This document shows positions 12,176 to 25,109 of a stretch of 64,000 nt of DNA, in pieces. This stretch comes from Mytilus galloprovincialis (lineage: Eukaryota > Mollusca > Bivalvia > Mytilida > Mytilidae): the NCBI RefSeq assembly GCF_965363235.1, contig NC_134847.1, positions 50,220,805 to 50,284,804 of the forward strand. Reading direction: 5' to 3'. A program made the translations under genes and the position numbers. The number at the start of each line of letters is the position of its first letter. Within the stretch, counting starts at the first letter, position 1. The notes beneath the pieces are model-generated. The model was given only the letters and a program-made list of their open reading frames with translations. It was not told the DNA's origin and searched no databases.

Positions 12176-12439
12176 CATGTACATTTACTACATATTTTCA
12201 TTGGGTATACGACAGACTAAACAACTGATTCATACTACAACTCAAAATAAGAAAGCTTTAGACAGTTTAGCAAATTATTCTTTTCGTAACAACTGACAAA
12301 TCCTTGACAAAATGTTGTTTTCATTTCAATCTGTTTGGTTGCAGTATAATTGCAAAGTATTTACAAACACCGAGTGGATATTTGAGAGGTTTGAAATTCA
12401 CTTTCAGTAACTGAAACATGTTATGTATGAAAAAAGATG

Positions 12440-12720
12440 GTCAAAATAAAAAAAAAAAAGAAGATGTGGTAGGATTAGCAATGAGACAACTGTCCACAAT
12501 AGACCAAAATGACACAGACATTAACAACTATAGGTCACGGTACGGCCTTCAGCAACGAGCAAACCCATACCGCATAGTCAGCTATAAAAGGCCCCGATAT
12601 TACAATGTAAAACAATTCAAACGAGAAAACTACCGGCCTTATTTATATAAAAAATGAATCAAAAACAAATATGTAACACATAAACAAACGACAACCATAG
12701 AATTACGTACAGGCTAAAAG
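12440..12720 (+). repeat. Dispersed repeat, family A
   Basis: One of the best copies, from GATGTGGTAGGATTAGCAAT through TAGTCAGCTATAAAAGGCCC to AACACATAAACAAACGACAA. The 79-codon frame within it is a chance frame in repeat DNA. Confidence 0.85.
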
Positions 12721-14885
12721 ATCGTTTACAATGAAAGTAAAGATATTTTTATTATGATTATTTTTTCTAAATAATGAAAACTTTATGATCCTATATGAAC
12801 TATAATCAACATAGGATATGAAATGAGAAAATAACGCAAACTATAAACCATTTTTCATGTACCGACGACGAGTTGTTATAAGAACATATGGTACCTTGTT
12901 TACATTTCTAAAAATAACCTGGTTCGGAAAATCCCCAAATACGGGTCAAGCATTCTGTGCATAATAAAACAATGAACATTCACCGTTATAAATATTTGGC
13001 ATCTTCTTCTTATATAAAAATTAATAAAACAAAATGTATTCATTTCGTTTACCTAAAATCTTTTATTTTCATATACCGCAGAAAATAATATTGTCGATCA
13101 GTAAAAACTCATGTAACAATCTCATATCCATATCATTTAATGGACAGGGTTAGTGCCGGCCTTTTGATATTTAGCCTAATAATAATCAAATTACATTATA
13201 GATAAGCCGCTCATTATACCTACCGTGATAAAGCAACGACAACAAAAAAGCTAGAGGCTGCTGACCTAAGAAATTCACATAAAGAATGTGGCGGCGTGAA
13301 ACAAGTATGTGAACAACCGTCATAACAAACTGTTAAAATACGTAGCAATTGGTTTAACTGAAGAAAAAAATGAAAAGATCGAAAGGAAATACATAAACAA
13401 CTAAAATAAACTAATAGACACAAAATAAAGAATTAACAGTACTGATATCTTTTTCAAAGCCAATTACAACCAATATATCAATAATGTTAACTCATGATCA
13501 GAATTAAGTATGAATCAGTACTCATATATCGAAATTAGAGAAAGATGTCACAAACTGTATTGACACATCTAAGTATGCGATATTTGCCTCATCATATGGA
13601 CGGTACGATAATAATGAAGATTTAGTTATTTTAATCCTTTTTCATTTTTAAGCCAAAAATGTATTCATAAAGATATCAAACAGAGGTTTCAGAGCAGATC
13701 ACCAGACAATGATTTTCTAAAGAACATTAATCGGAACTATCTGCACCCAATGTCACCCTGTTTTCCACCATATCAACATTCAATAAGAATAGGTTAAGAA
13801 AGATGTATTTTACATTACTAAGATAATTGCATTATAATTATTGCTGAGAAGAAGGTTTTTTTCATCTTATCAAACACGATCAATGATTTCGTCTGTTAGC
13901 CCTTTACCCCTTTTTTTGATAGTAGCTAGTAGATAAATGTTTCTGTACCATTCTTGTTAAATATAATAGAAAGCAGCCATGTCGTTTGAGAAAAACTGAA
14001 GAAAACAAATGTCATTTCCAATCGTGTTTCAATTGGAATTATATTCCATCAAAGCCATCAATATTGTCACCTGATAGATTTGGGTCTCGTGGAGTTGCAC
14101 TATTAATCTAAATTATCGTTGCTGATAATCGAAACCAATCCCATGACGTTGATGATTCAAAACATTTTATCAATTCCCCTCATCATACAATGGATTCTAA
14201 AATGTTTGGTTGGGTTTTGATTTCCAATACTGGCGATCATTTTCGAGTAAAATCTTCACGCAGTTTTAACATATTTTTATCATACTAGAACCAGTCTCAG
14301 TTCAAATCTTTGTCAGACAGACTTTATTTCTATAAATTGATAAATTGGTCTTTATATTCTTGTAATTGTATTTTGATTTTACAACATACAGAATATTCAG
14401 GTTGAACCATATACATTGTTTCTGTATTTGTCCTTGATTGATTGTAAAACACTGATATAGATCGTAAACGAAAATCAAATGAACGTTAAAATACATTGAA
14501 TGTATTCAATGTTTATGTTCATTCAAATGATTACAGACAATAGACTTGTAAAACAATGTAAATATAGTGAAAAATTATGATAGGATTGAAGAGAAGTTTT
14601 AATGCGTATGCGAAACAATTCATTGCGACATTGCTCATTAGAAAACACCTCTCCATACACGTGCATAAAAATTGAAACACAAGCCAAAGTCAGAAAAAAA
14701 CCTAATTATATAACTATTAAGTTGCAAAATTAATTGCATTGCTGTTTATGACTTAATGTGCAGTTGATAAATCCAATTTCATCAAGTTTCCATGCTTACT
14801 ATTCTCAACAAATTATACCATGCATATATTGAATTTTTACTTAATATCATTGACTTAAAAAAAATCGCTTGAGTTCTATTTTTTT
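12721..14885. other. No gene recognised
   Basis: About 2.2 kb of AT-rich DNA. Frames of 60-67 codons on the minus strand (13220-13423, 14302-14496) have no recognisable domain or splice context. Confidence 0.45.
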
Positions 14886-16624
14886 TTGTCAAGTTTGATA
14901 TTGCCGTTGTTTAGGAAAGGTGATTATGACAGACCTTGGGAATCTCTGATGCCCCGACTTTTCTTGACGGGGGAATTTGATCTATACACGTTTCCATTGC
15001 CGGAGACTTTAGGAGATTTATCTATGCGAAATAAATACTTCTTTTTAAAAAAAGTACAATTAATATTTTGATCTAGTTGTTACTTTAATTTATCAAGTAA
15101 CTATTGTCGAAATAATTTGACTATTTGAATTTACATTATACTTTATTATTATTGATAATATTTTTTTCAAACCGAAAACAAATGATAATGAACTAAGACC
15201 TGGAGCCAACCAAAGCAAGTAAATGTCTGGTAATAATATATATAGCTGACAATGATCATTTCTGTTCCTTATCAAATTATTACATGATATTACTACAGGT
15301 AGGGATTACCATGTGCAGTGATCATCTGAATTTTTTTTTGACATACAAAACAATGTAAACGTCATGAATTTCACTTTTTATGACACATACCTGTAACCGT
15401 CAATCACTTAAAATACAACCAATAACAAAAGATTCACAAAATCAAAATATATACAAGTCAACAAAAGAAACGAACATACACAAGTTCTAATTCCAACTTA
15501 TCATAGAATATAAAAAATAGAAAACTGTTAGATTATCCTATAAAACATTCATTTACAAATCAAATGAATATGCTTTAAAGTATCTGACCAAATTGGAAAG
15601 TTAGAAAATACCGAGTTATTGAACACAGGGGTCACAATTATTTTGCAAAAAATGATGACAAAAGTGGTCACGTAATTTCGACGATGAGAATTTAGAATTC
15701 AAAATCTGCAAAGGCCTTTAAAATTCTATGCAGACTATTTTTAAGTTTCAAATTTTAATTTCGGATATCGATTTATGATTTTTCTTTAGTAACACAAAGA
15801 TTTTTTTTAGTAACACAAAGATTTTTAAAATAACAAATATAAAAAAACAGAAATTTGCGTTTTTGCCTTTTATCAATGGTTTTGATAATAAATGTATGCT
15901 CTGTAAAAATTAAAACAATTGGGCAATTATTTACTTTGGTACAGTGTATCCAATTTCATTATATATGGACAATACATAGTATGTATCGATTCTTTTGTTG
16001 ACCTAATATACTGTACTCAAATTTATCTTTTTATGCATACAATGTGTGTGTACCATGGATAGTTGCGGCCGTTGTTGAAAATTTATCTCATACACGTTTA
16101 TATCATACTAAAAATTGGTTTAGGTTATTGCCCTAAGTTTAAAACAAGAAATAACGCCTAATTACATCATTTACATTATATATTTATTTTAATGCATTAT
16201 CTTGTTGATATCAGGTACGTGCACTCGCATGCCTCGTATCAACAGTTGATCTAAACATATTAATATTCACCGCAATTATACTTAAACAGACAAAATCTAA
16301 TATTTTAAACTGAAGTAAGGTCATAGTTCAACTTCACCCGTCATATGTTTTGAGACATGAAAGTTGTTTTGTTTGATTGACTGTACAAGTCTCTGGTTGG
16401 TGTGAATTTAGGACATGTTGATGCAAACACAGAATAAATTTTAGGGGGAATTTCTAAACAGGATGTTTAAACAATATGAACAAGCTAAGTATATCATTGT
16501 ATACGTTGAAGCATTAAGAGATTTCGTAGAAAAGATTTACGTTTTGCAAAAATGGAATAGGACAATTTATCATTTGTGGTTTATCAAAATTTTGTGTGAC
16601 AACAAAAAAAAAGAAATTGAAAGT

Positions 16625-16633
16625 GTATATAAA
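16625..16633 (+). promoter_or_regulatory. TATA box of peptide gene 1
   Basis: TATATAAAG sits in GTGTATATAAAGAGCATGGA. The same context precedes the C1q gene at 26018-26026. Transcription would begin about 30 bases on, near TTCAATACAC. Confidence 0.65.
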
Positions 16634-16654
16634 GAGCATGGACAAGGGTTCAAT

Positions 16655-16682
16655 ACACTATTCCTGCAATATTCACAAACAG
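16655..16682 (+). other. Probable 5' noncoding exon of peptide gene 1
   Basis: A short segment between the inferred start site and a donor (CACAAACAG|GTATAA at 16682/16683). The C1q locus has the matching exon and donor at 26048-26088. The 5' limit is an estimate from the TATA distance. Confidence 0.5.
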
Positions 16683-16999
16683 GTATAAAGTCTAAAAATA
16701 GAGTTAACTTTATCATTGTTTTGATGTAATTTATTTGTAGAAAGGTATAACTAGAATAATTACTGTAGTTTACATATGATCAAACCTCGTAATTCGATTT
16801 AAACCAGACAAATCATCGTAACAAAACACTGATGAAATTGACGATTGTTTCTTTTGTATTTTTGTCATTTGTTCTGCTTTAAAATTACAGATCTAATGGG
16901 TAAAACCCTTGCAAGCATTTTGACGTTTGATTTTATGGGATTTTTTTACGATCATAACTGTTTAAGGCTAAGGAAGGATCAAGTGCTCACAAATGTGTT

Positions 17000-17240
17000 T
17001 TGTATGTTCCTGCCCCAAGTCAGGAGTAAGTTATTCAGAATTCAAAAATTAGGCCATTAGTATTCTTGTTTGAATTGTTTTACATTTGTCATTTCGGGGG
17101 GTTAAATAGCTGACTTTGCGATAGCGGTTTTGCTTATTGTAATATGACACATGGTGAGCTATAGCTGTTAACTTCTATGTGATTCGGTATGATAGAGATT
17201 TGTCCTATTGGAAATTATACCACATATTTTTATAACTAAT
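17000..17240 (-). repeat. Fragment of family A inside the 5' intron
   Basis: Reverse-orientation landmarks TTCCTGCCCCAAGTCAGGAG and TACATTTGTCATTTCGGGG are present, ending with a diverged ATTATACCACAT. It lies in the inferred intron 16683-17285. Confidence 0.6.
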
Positions 17241-17293
17241 TTAATGTCATTAATTCTTCTCATCCATATAAATTCTTTGTTTCAGATAGGAAA

Positions 17294-18323
17294 ATGCCTA
17301 AGACATGTCTGTTATTCGTCGTTATAGTAGTAGCATCTCAAATGGTTGTTACTTACGGTAAAGGGGGAGGAAGTTGTTATGCTCCTCCATTTGTTTGGGG
17401 ATCAGAGTGTAGGTATGTATATTTGATATATTATAACACGAGTATATGCGTATATATTATAACAGAAAGATAACTGAAGAAAAGACTGTTAGAATCATAC
17501 ATTGTTAAGAACTAATCCGACAATTTATCCCTCTGTATTTCTGTGCATATCTATGGTAATATATACGTCAGTTTTGTATTGATCTACATAAGTCATCAAA
17601 TGATAGGATTATTTATCGTTTTCAAAGAGATTACATGAATTTTACACAAACTGTGCACGGTCAATGGATATTTATTTTGCCTAACAGAGGTATACCTGAA
17701 CACTTTATTATCAACAAAGTCATAATTTCTATTTACTTAAATTTTCTAGTATTCAACTAATTCGTTTATACTTTAACCTTGACTAAATGTTTTGAGTACA
17801 CTGTACTATTACTTTAACACGCAAATAAGTTGACGCCTTATATTGAACATTTGAAAGAAGAAAAATTTATGTATTGTTTCTAGATCTAACTATTATTTCG
17901 AAGAGTTGTATGTGTATGTAAGTTGTCAGAATTATCTTTTGTGGGAATTGATGAAAGGTATCAGTTTGGCTATGTTTATACTATAAGCGTACGTGATCAC
18001 TCAATTAAATGAAAACTGTAATGTACATGTAATCGTATCTTTTATGCGCAATATAAAGCTTTGTTATTATTTAAATTTTCAGATCGTCTACATCAATTAT
18101 TGGAAACAACGGAGTAAAAATTAGATATTGTGTGAATGTTAACGGTAATGCAGGTACCCAGGTTTGTTGCCAGGGATATTCTCCTGTTGGTAACACTTTT
18201 CAAAGTATTGGATGTGGAAGTGGATCATTCTGTAGAACACTGGGATGGGGAAATACTATAGCAACACCGAAAATTAAATGTAAGGGATCCCCATTTGGTG
18301 CTTCGGTATCATGGAGTCATTAG
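17294..18323 (+). CDS. Secreted 8-cysteine peptide (gene 1)
   Basis: Two coding exons, 17294-17412 and 18083-18323, join in frame (AG|A) across canonical GT..AG sites to give 119 residues. The start follows a TTTGTTTCAG acceptor (exon from 17286), so a noncoding exon lies upstream. Residues 1-22 are a signal peptide ending TYG. The mature part is glycine-rich and strongly basic, with eight cysteines at 28, 39, 56, 68, 69, 84, 90 and 106, an adjacent pair VCC, and the ending SVSWSH. The size and charge suit an extracellular effector such as an antimicrobial peptide, but it is not a defensin, mytilin, myticin, macin or big defensin pattern that I know. A paralogue lies inverted at 31741-32455. 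An AATAAA lies at 18388. Gene structure is confident; function is not assigned. Confidence 0.9.
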
Positions 18324-18387
18324 TCAACAAAGATATTATTTGACTTATATATGTGTCATACGTTTTTATACTATAAATGATAACATA

Positions 18388-18393
18388 AATAAA
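18388..18393 (+). terminator. Polyadenylation signal of peptide gene 1
   Basis: AATAAA lies 65 bases after the TAG stop. Confidence 0.65.
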
Positions 18394-18770
18394 CAATACT
18401 ATACAAAATTATATTCAGATACTTAAGGAAATACCAGAAAGAGAATTTACTTGAGAATGTGCATGCTGCTCTCATGCAGTCTTGGTATGTCTGTTCTTCT
18501 ATTAAAAATTTGAGTCACATTTGTTTTTTTATGAAATATCGTTCAATTGTTTATTAATCCAGTCCAAAGCATATTGGGAAAAAATCACCTGCAAACATTT
18601 AAATTGAACATGTCCATTTTTTCATATAATCCGCGAGGACATTACAAACTTTAAGTTCACGAGTAAATGTTTTGGTAAACAGTAATAATGAATAAAATAA
18701 TGAACCTGCTACATTAATCATGATTGAGTGCACGATTAAAGTTTACAAGAAAAAGGTTATTCCAGTTATG

Positions 18771-18916
18771 GAATAACTGTAATATATTTTCTGTCTATGA
18801 AGAAATAGCATAAAAAATGTGGTTCACACTGCATAATCCGCGTAGTGGGTTATTTTAAAGTGTGAACCACATTTTTTGTGTTATTTTGAATAGACAGATA
18901 AAATATTAGTTATTTC
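18771..18916. repeat. Inverted-repeat (foldback) element
   Basis: A perfect 19-bp inverted pair at 18812-18830 and 18859-18877 (AAAAAATGTGGTTCACACT and its complement) continues outward, with mismatches, through the CTGTCTAT/ATAGACAG and TAATAT/ATATTA segments. The interval is MITE-sized and has no coding capacity. Confidence 0.8.
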
Positions 18917-19204
18917 TTATAATTTAATTCTAATTTCCATTTTAAACCGGATAAACCATGAAAAAAACGTTGATGACGTCACGGTCACATGACTAAATTA
19001 TGTCTATGAGCTGATAAACAAAACAACGCTAGCCAATCAGAAGACGTCGTGTTACATCCAAAACTAAATAATTTTAAAATAGAATTCTTCTGGTAAATGC
19101 GTCAATGTCATATAAATCCTCTTAGACGGATATGTACACCTTACCATCATTCCAAAAACCAAATATTTCTGACATTTTACATCAGGTTTGTTAAAAACAA
19201 ACTC

Positions 19205-19365
19205 CACTAAGATCAATGAACAAGGAAAACCATGAAATCACTCATTAAATTATCTATGGATAAGCTATTGTTATAGCTGTTAGCGTTTGTATTTGATGCA
19301 GTGTAATGGTTTTTGTGTCCTCTTTTACTAAATGTGTTTCCCTCGGTTTTGGTTTTTGATTAGTT
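19205..19365 (-). repeat. Fragment of dispersed repeat family C
   Basis: TGTCCTCTTTTACTAAATG and TTTCCCTCGGTTTTGGTTTT are the reverse complement of landmarks at 24740-24790. Confidence 0.6.
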
Positions 19366-20046
19366 ATCAAAGGTACCAGTCTTATAATTTAATACGCCAG
19401 ACGCACGTTTCGTCTACATGAGACTCATCCGTGACGCTCAGATCAAAATAGTTAGAAATCCAAAACAAGCACAAAGTTGAAGAGCATTGAGGACCCAACA
19501 TTCTAAAATAATTTGCAAAATACGGCTAAGGTAATCTATGCATGGAATAACAAAATCCTTAGTATTTCGAAAAAATCGTTATTTTCTCAATTCACTCTGT
19601 TCAATCCAAAATAAATTATTTTGATGTACTCTAGGCTCCTTATTTTCTGACGACAGCCACGAAAAGTAATACGTATATCTCAAATATTTACAGTTAAATT
19701 ATTTCTGTATTAATAAAGAAAAACACCATTATAGAGACTTCAGATTAATCTTCCTATACCCAAATACACGTACACACTACTCGTTAGATGGTCTCTAGCC
19801 TTTTGCACGCATGATTTTAAATAATAAGGGAACTTCTTACTCTATTGCTGTTACAATTAGCCCGCTACCTGAACTCGAAAATTCATACGCCTGTCGTACA
19901 TAAATATATTACTTTTGCAAACAGTTTTATTAAAAAGACCATATAATTGACAATCATGTCAACACCGAAGTGATGACTACTGAGCTGGTGATACCCTCGG
20001 GGACGAAACATCCATCAACAGTGCCATCGACCCAGAGTTGTAGATA
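19366..20046 (-). repeat. 354-bp-family unit split by an insertion
   Basis: 19366-19572 and 19934-20046 together make one diverged reverse-orientation unit. It runs from ATCAAAGGTACCAG, CGCCAGACGCACGTTTCGTC and TATTTCGAAAAAATC, then, after about 360 bp of unrelated DNA, to CATGTCAACACCGAAGT and ACCCTCGGGGACGAAACAT. Confidence 0.8.
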
Positions 20047-20149
20047 GTTAGCTAATGAGCATTGAGGTCACCGTTTTGTTTCGCTTAATCAATTCATGTC
20101 TATTGAACAGTGGTATAAAGTAAAATAACAAAAATAACGATCTCCGGGC

Positions 20150-20400
20150 TAAATTCAAAACGGAACGTCCGTAATTAAAAGAAAAAATCAAACGCTCAAA
20201 CACATCAAAAGAATAGATAACAACTGTCAAAAGAATAGATAACAACTGTCAAAAGAATAGATAACAACTGTCAAAAGAATAGATAACAACTGTCAAAAGA
20301 ATAGATAACAACTGTCATTTTCATGACTTGGTACAGGCGTTTTCTTATGAAGAAAATTGTGGATTAAACCAGGTTTTATACTATTATTGCCTTTGTGTAA
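20150..20400 (+). repeat. Dispersed repeat, family B, with internal minisatellite
   Basis: The family B start (AAAACGGAACGTCC) and end (TTTTCATGACTTGGTACAGG, AACCAGGTTTTATA) flank an expanded block at 20207-20316. Confidence 0.8.
20207..20316. repeat. 22-bp minisatellite, five perfect units
   Basis: AAAAGAATAGATAACAACTG followed by TC repeats from 20207, 20229, 20251, 20273 and 20295 without change. Other family B copies carry this segment once. Confidence 0.97.
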
Positions 20401-21240
20401 ATTATCTGGAAAAAGGACTTTACCAATGAACTATGAAATTAAATAGTTTGCCTATGGCTTATAGTATTGACAAACAAACCATACCCTTAAACCTTAATCC
20501 TGACATTTGATCCATAAGCATGAGGTCAAGGTATAGTAAATCTGCTAGAAAAACTGTACATTATACTATAATTCAATACATCAACTATGGTTGGTATATT
20601 GGTTAGTCTATCTGAGGCACGGACTTTACAGTGAAAACTAAACATTGACCAATTTAACAATAAACAGGGGTCGTGGTAGGTTAAACCTGTCAGACGGACA
20701 TACACACCATTCACACATTCCATACACCAAATTGAATTGTTCATCGCGTATAGCATGCAAGAAATTGTTGCGACCACGCAATATTAACATGGAACACTAA
20801 TTCATGAAATGGCATGGTTAGGTTAGCCCTGTCAGTCGGACATGTAGGTCCTGAAAGGATTCCCTATACTAAATATAGTTGCTCTTATAACTTAAACATA
20901 AATGAGAAATTGACATGAAAAATAGCTAAACAGCTTTTAAGTAATCAGTGAACCATGCATGGGAGGTTATAGATAATGAACATATGACAGACGGAAAATG
21001 CGTTACCTAAGGCATCTGTGTATAAGGTATTTAGAACATTGGTTTTTCGTCTTCTAAAACTGAAAACTTTTAGCAAATAGTTTTAAGCGTTGCTGCAGCC
21101 TTCAACTAATAACTCGCATCTTGCGCATTCGTTGCCAGCGAATCAATAAAAGAAAATTAACATTATAATGTAACCATTTCAGTCTAAATCAAAATGATCA
21201 AATTAGTTCCTGTGATAAACATGATAAAAGTTTCATATTA
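20400..21240. repeat. Diverged repeats around a CCTGTCAGACGGACAT motif
   Basis: The blocks near 20680-20745 (AACCTGTCAGACGGACATAC) and 20825-20880 (GCCCTGTCAGTCGGACATG) are diverged copies of one motif followed by a CATACACCAAAT or CTATACTAAATA stretch. A related stretch with GACAGACATGTACACCATAC lies near 33980-34010. No gene was seen. Confidence 0.4.
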
Positions 21241-21243
21241 TTT

Positions 21244-21500
21244 TCGATAGACGTTTCGTCTATAAAAAAAAGCATTAATTACTCTTGAATAGAAATAGTA
21301 AAACAACCAATATAAAGATATATTGAGGAGCTTTGTAGAATCGAAGTTCCAAAAGGTTTTGCCAAAGTTTAAGGTAATTTATCGAAAGGCAGATAATTTT
21401 AAGGAGGTCAAAATTTCAAAGTTTACCGGTAAATTTCTGATTATGACCATATCAATGATAGTTCATTTCAACACAGAAGTGCTTAATTTTGAATGTGATT
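21244..21500 (-). repeat. Old relic of the 354-bp family
   Basis: CGTTTCGTCTATAAAA, TTGAGGA.CTT, TTTTGCCAAAGTTTAAGGTA and CATTTCAACACAGAAGTGCT occur in the order of the reverse-oriented unit but are heavily diverged. The 64-codon frame here is not a gene. Confidence 0.5.
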
Positions 21501-22065
21501 TTTTAATTTATTTTTAATTTTGTTATTTAAATTCATCGAGGAGGATTTATATCAATGGTAAATATTTACTGCATAACACTAGCTTTGCGGCCTTAACATT
21601 TGGAAATCCTAAACATATTAAAAATTTGAAGAGGTGCAAAAACCAATATGGCCAAAGGTAAAGCTGAAGCCGGTGACGGAATCAGAGTTTTGCACAAGAA
21701 AGAAAGAAATCCTTAATTTAGAATTTGGTCAGAAATTTTATTAAAGCAAATTTTGATAACACAATATCCTTATGCGCATGCAAGTACCGAAACTTGAATG
21801 CAAATATCTCAGAACGTAATTGAAGTCATAAACTAAGATGTAAAATAACTCATCGAACTTATAATTAAAAACTCGTATTCGTCTGAAAAAAATATCAGTG
21901 TTGTTGGAATTAAATTAAGAATTTTCGCTCCTCTTGTTTTTAATTTTTTGACATATTCTCGGAATCCTTCTCGTTTTATCATTGTAGTGCCAATAAATTA
22001 ATTCCCCGCTAACCCCTACTTTTCTAACCGGTTTTTTGCCGCTTTTAAAAATGCTATATTAGTTG

Positions 22066-22165
22066 TCAAAGGTACCAGGATTGTGATTTAATACGCCAGA
22101 CGCGCGTTCGCCTACATAAGACTCATCAGTGCCGCTTAGATCAAAATAGTTATCAAGACATACAA
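22066..22165 (-). repeat. 354-bp-family fragment
   Basis: TTGTCAAAGGTACCAGGATT, ACGCCAGACGCGCGTTC and ACTCATCAGTG match the array unit in reverse. Confidence 0.8.
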
Positions 22166-22199
22166 GTACAGAGTTCGTTCTTATGTTGTACTGGTATAC

Positions 22200-22555
22200 C
22201 CCTGTCCCAGGTTAGGGGAGGGTTGGGATCCTGTTAATATGTTGAACCCCGCCACATTTTGTTTGTGTGTGCCTGTCCCCCGTCAGGAGCCTGCAATTGA
22301 GTGGTTGTCGTTTGTTTATGTGTAACATACATGTATTTGTTTTTAGTTCAATTTTTGTACATAGATAAGGCTGTAAGTTTTATCGTTGAAATTGTTTTAT
22401 ATTGTCATTTCGGGGCGTTTTAAGTCTGACTATGTGGTATAGGCTTTTCTCATTGTTAAAGGCCGTACGGTGACATATAGTTGTTTATTTCTGAATCATT
22501 TTGGTCTCTCGTGGAGAGTTGTCTCATTGGCAATAATACCACATCTTCTTTTTTT
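22200..22555 (-). repeat. Dispersed repeat, family A
   Basis: A long reverse-orientation copy, from GTCAGGAGCCTGC through TGTCGTTTGTTTATGTGTAA, GCCGTACGGTGACATATAG and GGAGAGTTGTCTCATTGGCA to TACCACATCTTC. Confidence 0.85.
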
Positions 22556-24355
22556 TAATATACGAGTAAATACAAAAATCCTTATTTATTTATACCCTTG
22601 AAAAAGGGTGTCTGTGTAAAATGTATGACAATTCTACAAATAACCATTTAATTTTAAATGACTTACATCTCAAAAACAAGTTACGAGCTCTTCAATATTT
22701 CTGCTTTTTTTTAGATCTTTTACTTATAAATTATCAATTTATAACAGTCTGTTGAAAAGATTGTTATTTCGAAACAGAGTACCGAAAATGCTTAATTGGA
22801 AGGCAAAATCATAAACGAGGTTGAAAAACAATCCTTACCCTAAATTCAAAAATAGTTGTGGTAAGTACGGTTGGATCTTTTTTTCACAAAAAATTGGTGT
22901 TAATGGCAGGCCTTGGTAGTCACTGTTGGGCCAATTTTCTTTGACGGTGTATTGATCTATAGCTTTTCTACTGCTGGATATTGAAGGTGATTTACACATA
23001 TACGAAATAAATATTTCTTAACAAAAATATAAATTTTTATTTACATCAATGTGTTACTTTTATGTATCAAATAACGATTATTTTGATAATTTGACAATTT
23101 GAATTCACATTATTCATTATAATTGTTGATGATATTAACCTATTCGAAAACTAATATAAAGAACTAAGACCAAGAGTCAACCAAGGCAAGTTACTGTCTG
23201 ATTATAATATATAACTGACAATGCTCTTTTCTGTACCTTATTAAAACAAACTAAATGATAGCGGGGCAAATGAAATGTTTCTTATTCATAGATGATCATG
23301 AGTAGTTTTCAACTGGAATAGATTGTGTACACTAGCGATTTGATATAATAAGAATATTCATAAATTATGTAAAATTAAAGACATTGAAACATGTTGCAGA
23401 AACATTGCATTCCATGTTAAATAGGGTGTCGGGTTATAAAGGATAAAGATCCGGTTAGAAGTTTTTTGCTAGATTTGAAGAGTGATCGTCAAAATGCGAT
23501 TAGATATTTGGATGAGAATTGATTGTTGAGAACCTTCCATACATCATTACTGGAATGTTAGGTTCTAGCTACCTTCTGTCGAATTTTACTTACAAGAATA
23601 AATAGTAAATCATTCAAAAGAGCTGTTTTCATATATAATATTAATCAGGTTGAAAGTTTAATCGCAGCTGTCTTCACCACATTCAGCTACAGGGGAACAA
23701 AATCTTCCCGTAACGAAATCTTTAAATTTTTCTGTAAAGCTTTTCATTTATAATTTGATACGCTTTCAGATCTCAGTATTACAACTTTCCTTGACGGGGA
23801 CAATTTTGATGTTTACACCTTGTTATTTCTAGGGACTATATGAGGATTTATCTATAATGTAATATTATATTTCTTTATAAAAATATAACGAATATTCTAA
23901 CATGACGTCTTTCAAACGCTTTGAGTACACACCCGTGGTAAAATATGAATAGATTGTTTGGGCTGTTCCGATGGTACTCCCACGGCAAATGCTTTTTCTT
24001 GAATGAGCTACCCGACGTCATAGAACTATGATGTCAGAAAATAAGCATTTAACGGGAAAATAAACGCTTGTGAAACCGAAAATCCTCACAAACTAGAAAA
24101 AATAAACAAACGATGTTAACACGTGTTATATAAGCCATTTTTGTATACTTATAAGACATATAAGTACAATTGTCATTTAGATTCATCCATATCTATCTAA
24201 ATATTTTATTGTAAATAGTTGAAGCATATCACTTATTCAGTTTGCTTCGATGTTTTACGTCAATGTAAAAGAGCGTTTATTTATGGAAAACGACAAATAG
24301 TGTCCTCACCTAGAGAGCTTCGATCCTAAACAATTGCCGTTGTCCTATTAGAATC

Positions 24356-24506
24356 GAAATAATTTATTGGGGCTTGAATATATATACGGGTTGTCCCTTT
24401 ATGCCGATATTTTACCCCTCGCATTCGCTCAGGGTAAAAATGTGTAGAATATAAGGGTCAACCCATGGTAAAATTACGATATATTCAAGCCCCCATGAAT
24501 TATTTC
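24356..24506. repeat. Foldback element with ATTATTTC ends
   Basis: 24356-24385 and 24477-24506 are inverted copies around GGGGCTTGAATATAT. The ends and outer flank (GTCCTATTAGAATCGAAATAA) match the ends of the element at 43664-44308 and its flank at 44301-44325. Confidence 0.75.
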
Positions 24507-24669
24507 TTTAATATTTGAAGCAATATGTATTCGTTATGTAAAAGTTAACAATCTTCAAAATAAACAATATATGACCAACAATGTCGTTTTTTTCTGTACT
24601 CAATAAAAAAAAAATAAGTACATGTAAGGATTACCTAGTGCGGTGATCACCTTTAATTTATTATACTTA

Positions 24670-24960
24670 TAAATAAAGGCAACAGTAGTATACCGCTGTT
24701 CAAAACTCATAAATCCATGGACAAAAAACAAAATCGGGGTAACAAACTAAAACCGAGGGAAACGCATTAAATATAAGAGGAGAACAACGACACAACACTA
24801 AAATGTAACACACACAGAAACGGACTAAGCATCAGACAAAATCCCACGAGAATAACAAATATAACATCAAAACCAAATACATGAATTTGGGATAGACAAG
24901 TACCGTGACACGTCTTATCGCCATGTGAATTTTCACTCAAAAATAAGAGAAAACAAACGA
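24670..24960 (+). repeat. Dispersed repeat, family C
   Basis: A noncoding repeat with ACTAAAACCGAGGGAAACGC and AAAATGTAACACACACAGAA. The second landmark recurs at 24968-24990, next to a piece of family B (CCATATTCCTGACTTGGTAC, up to about 25105). Confidence 0.65.
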
Positions 24961-25109
24961 CGCAACGTTAAAATGTAACACACACAGAAACGAACAATAA
25001 TATAACAATGGCCATATTCCTGACTTGGTACAAGACATTTTTAAAGGAAAAAATGGTGGGTTGAACCTAGTTTTGTGGCATGCCAAACCTCCCTCTAAGA
25101 AACCCTTGT

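Larger units (their letters stand above)
14890..16720 (+). repeat. Segmental duplication, copy 1 (upstream of peptide gene 1)
   Basis: Several stretches match 22890-26130 in the same order: 14920-15060 against 22905-23020 (and again about 23770-23890), 15090-15260 against 23060-23235 (GAACTAAGACC..GAGCCAACCAA..GCAAGT), 15303-15330 against 24629-24655, and 16200-16720 against 25610-26130. Identity is patchy, so the duplication is old. In copy 2 it is interrupted by younger repeats. Confidence 0.8.

Noticed and set aside
14886-15071. Short frame with FLTGEFDLYTFPLPETLGDL, which looked protein-like
   Set aside because: Homologous copies at 22905-23020 and 23770-23890 are interrupted and no splice context fits. 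It is more likely duplicated noncoding DNA.
16463-16729. 88-codon + frame upstream of peptide gene 1
   Set aside because: It lies in the duplicated promoter block. The homologous DNA at 25860-26130 does not keep the frame open, so it is not a conserved protein.
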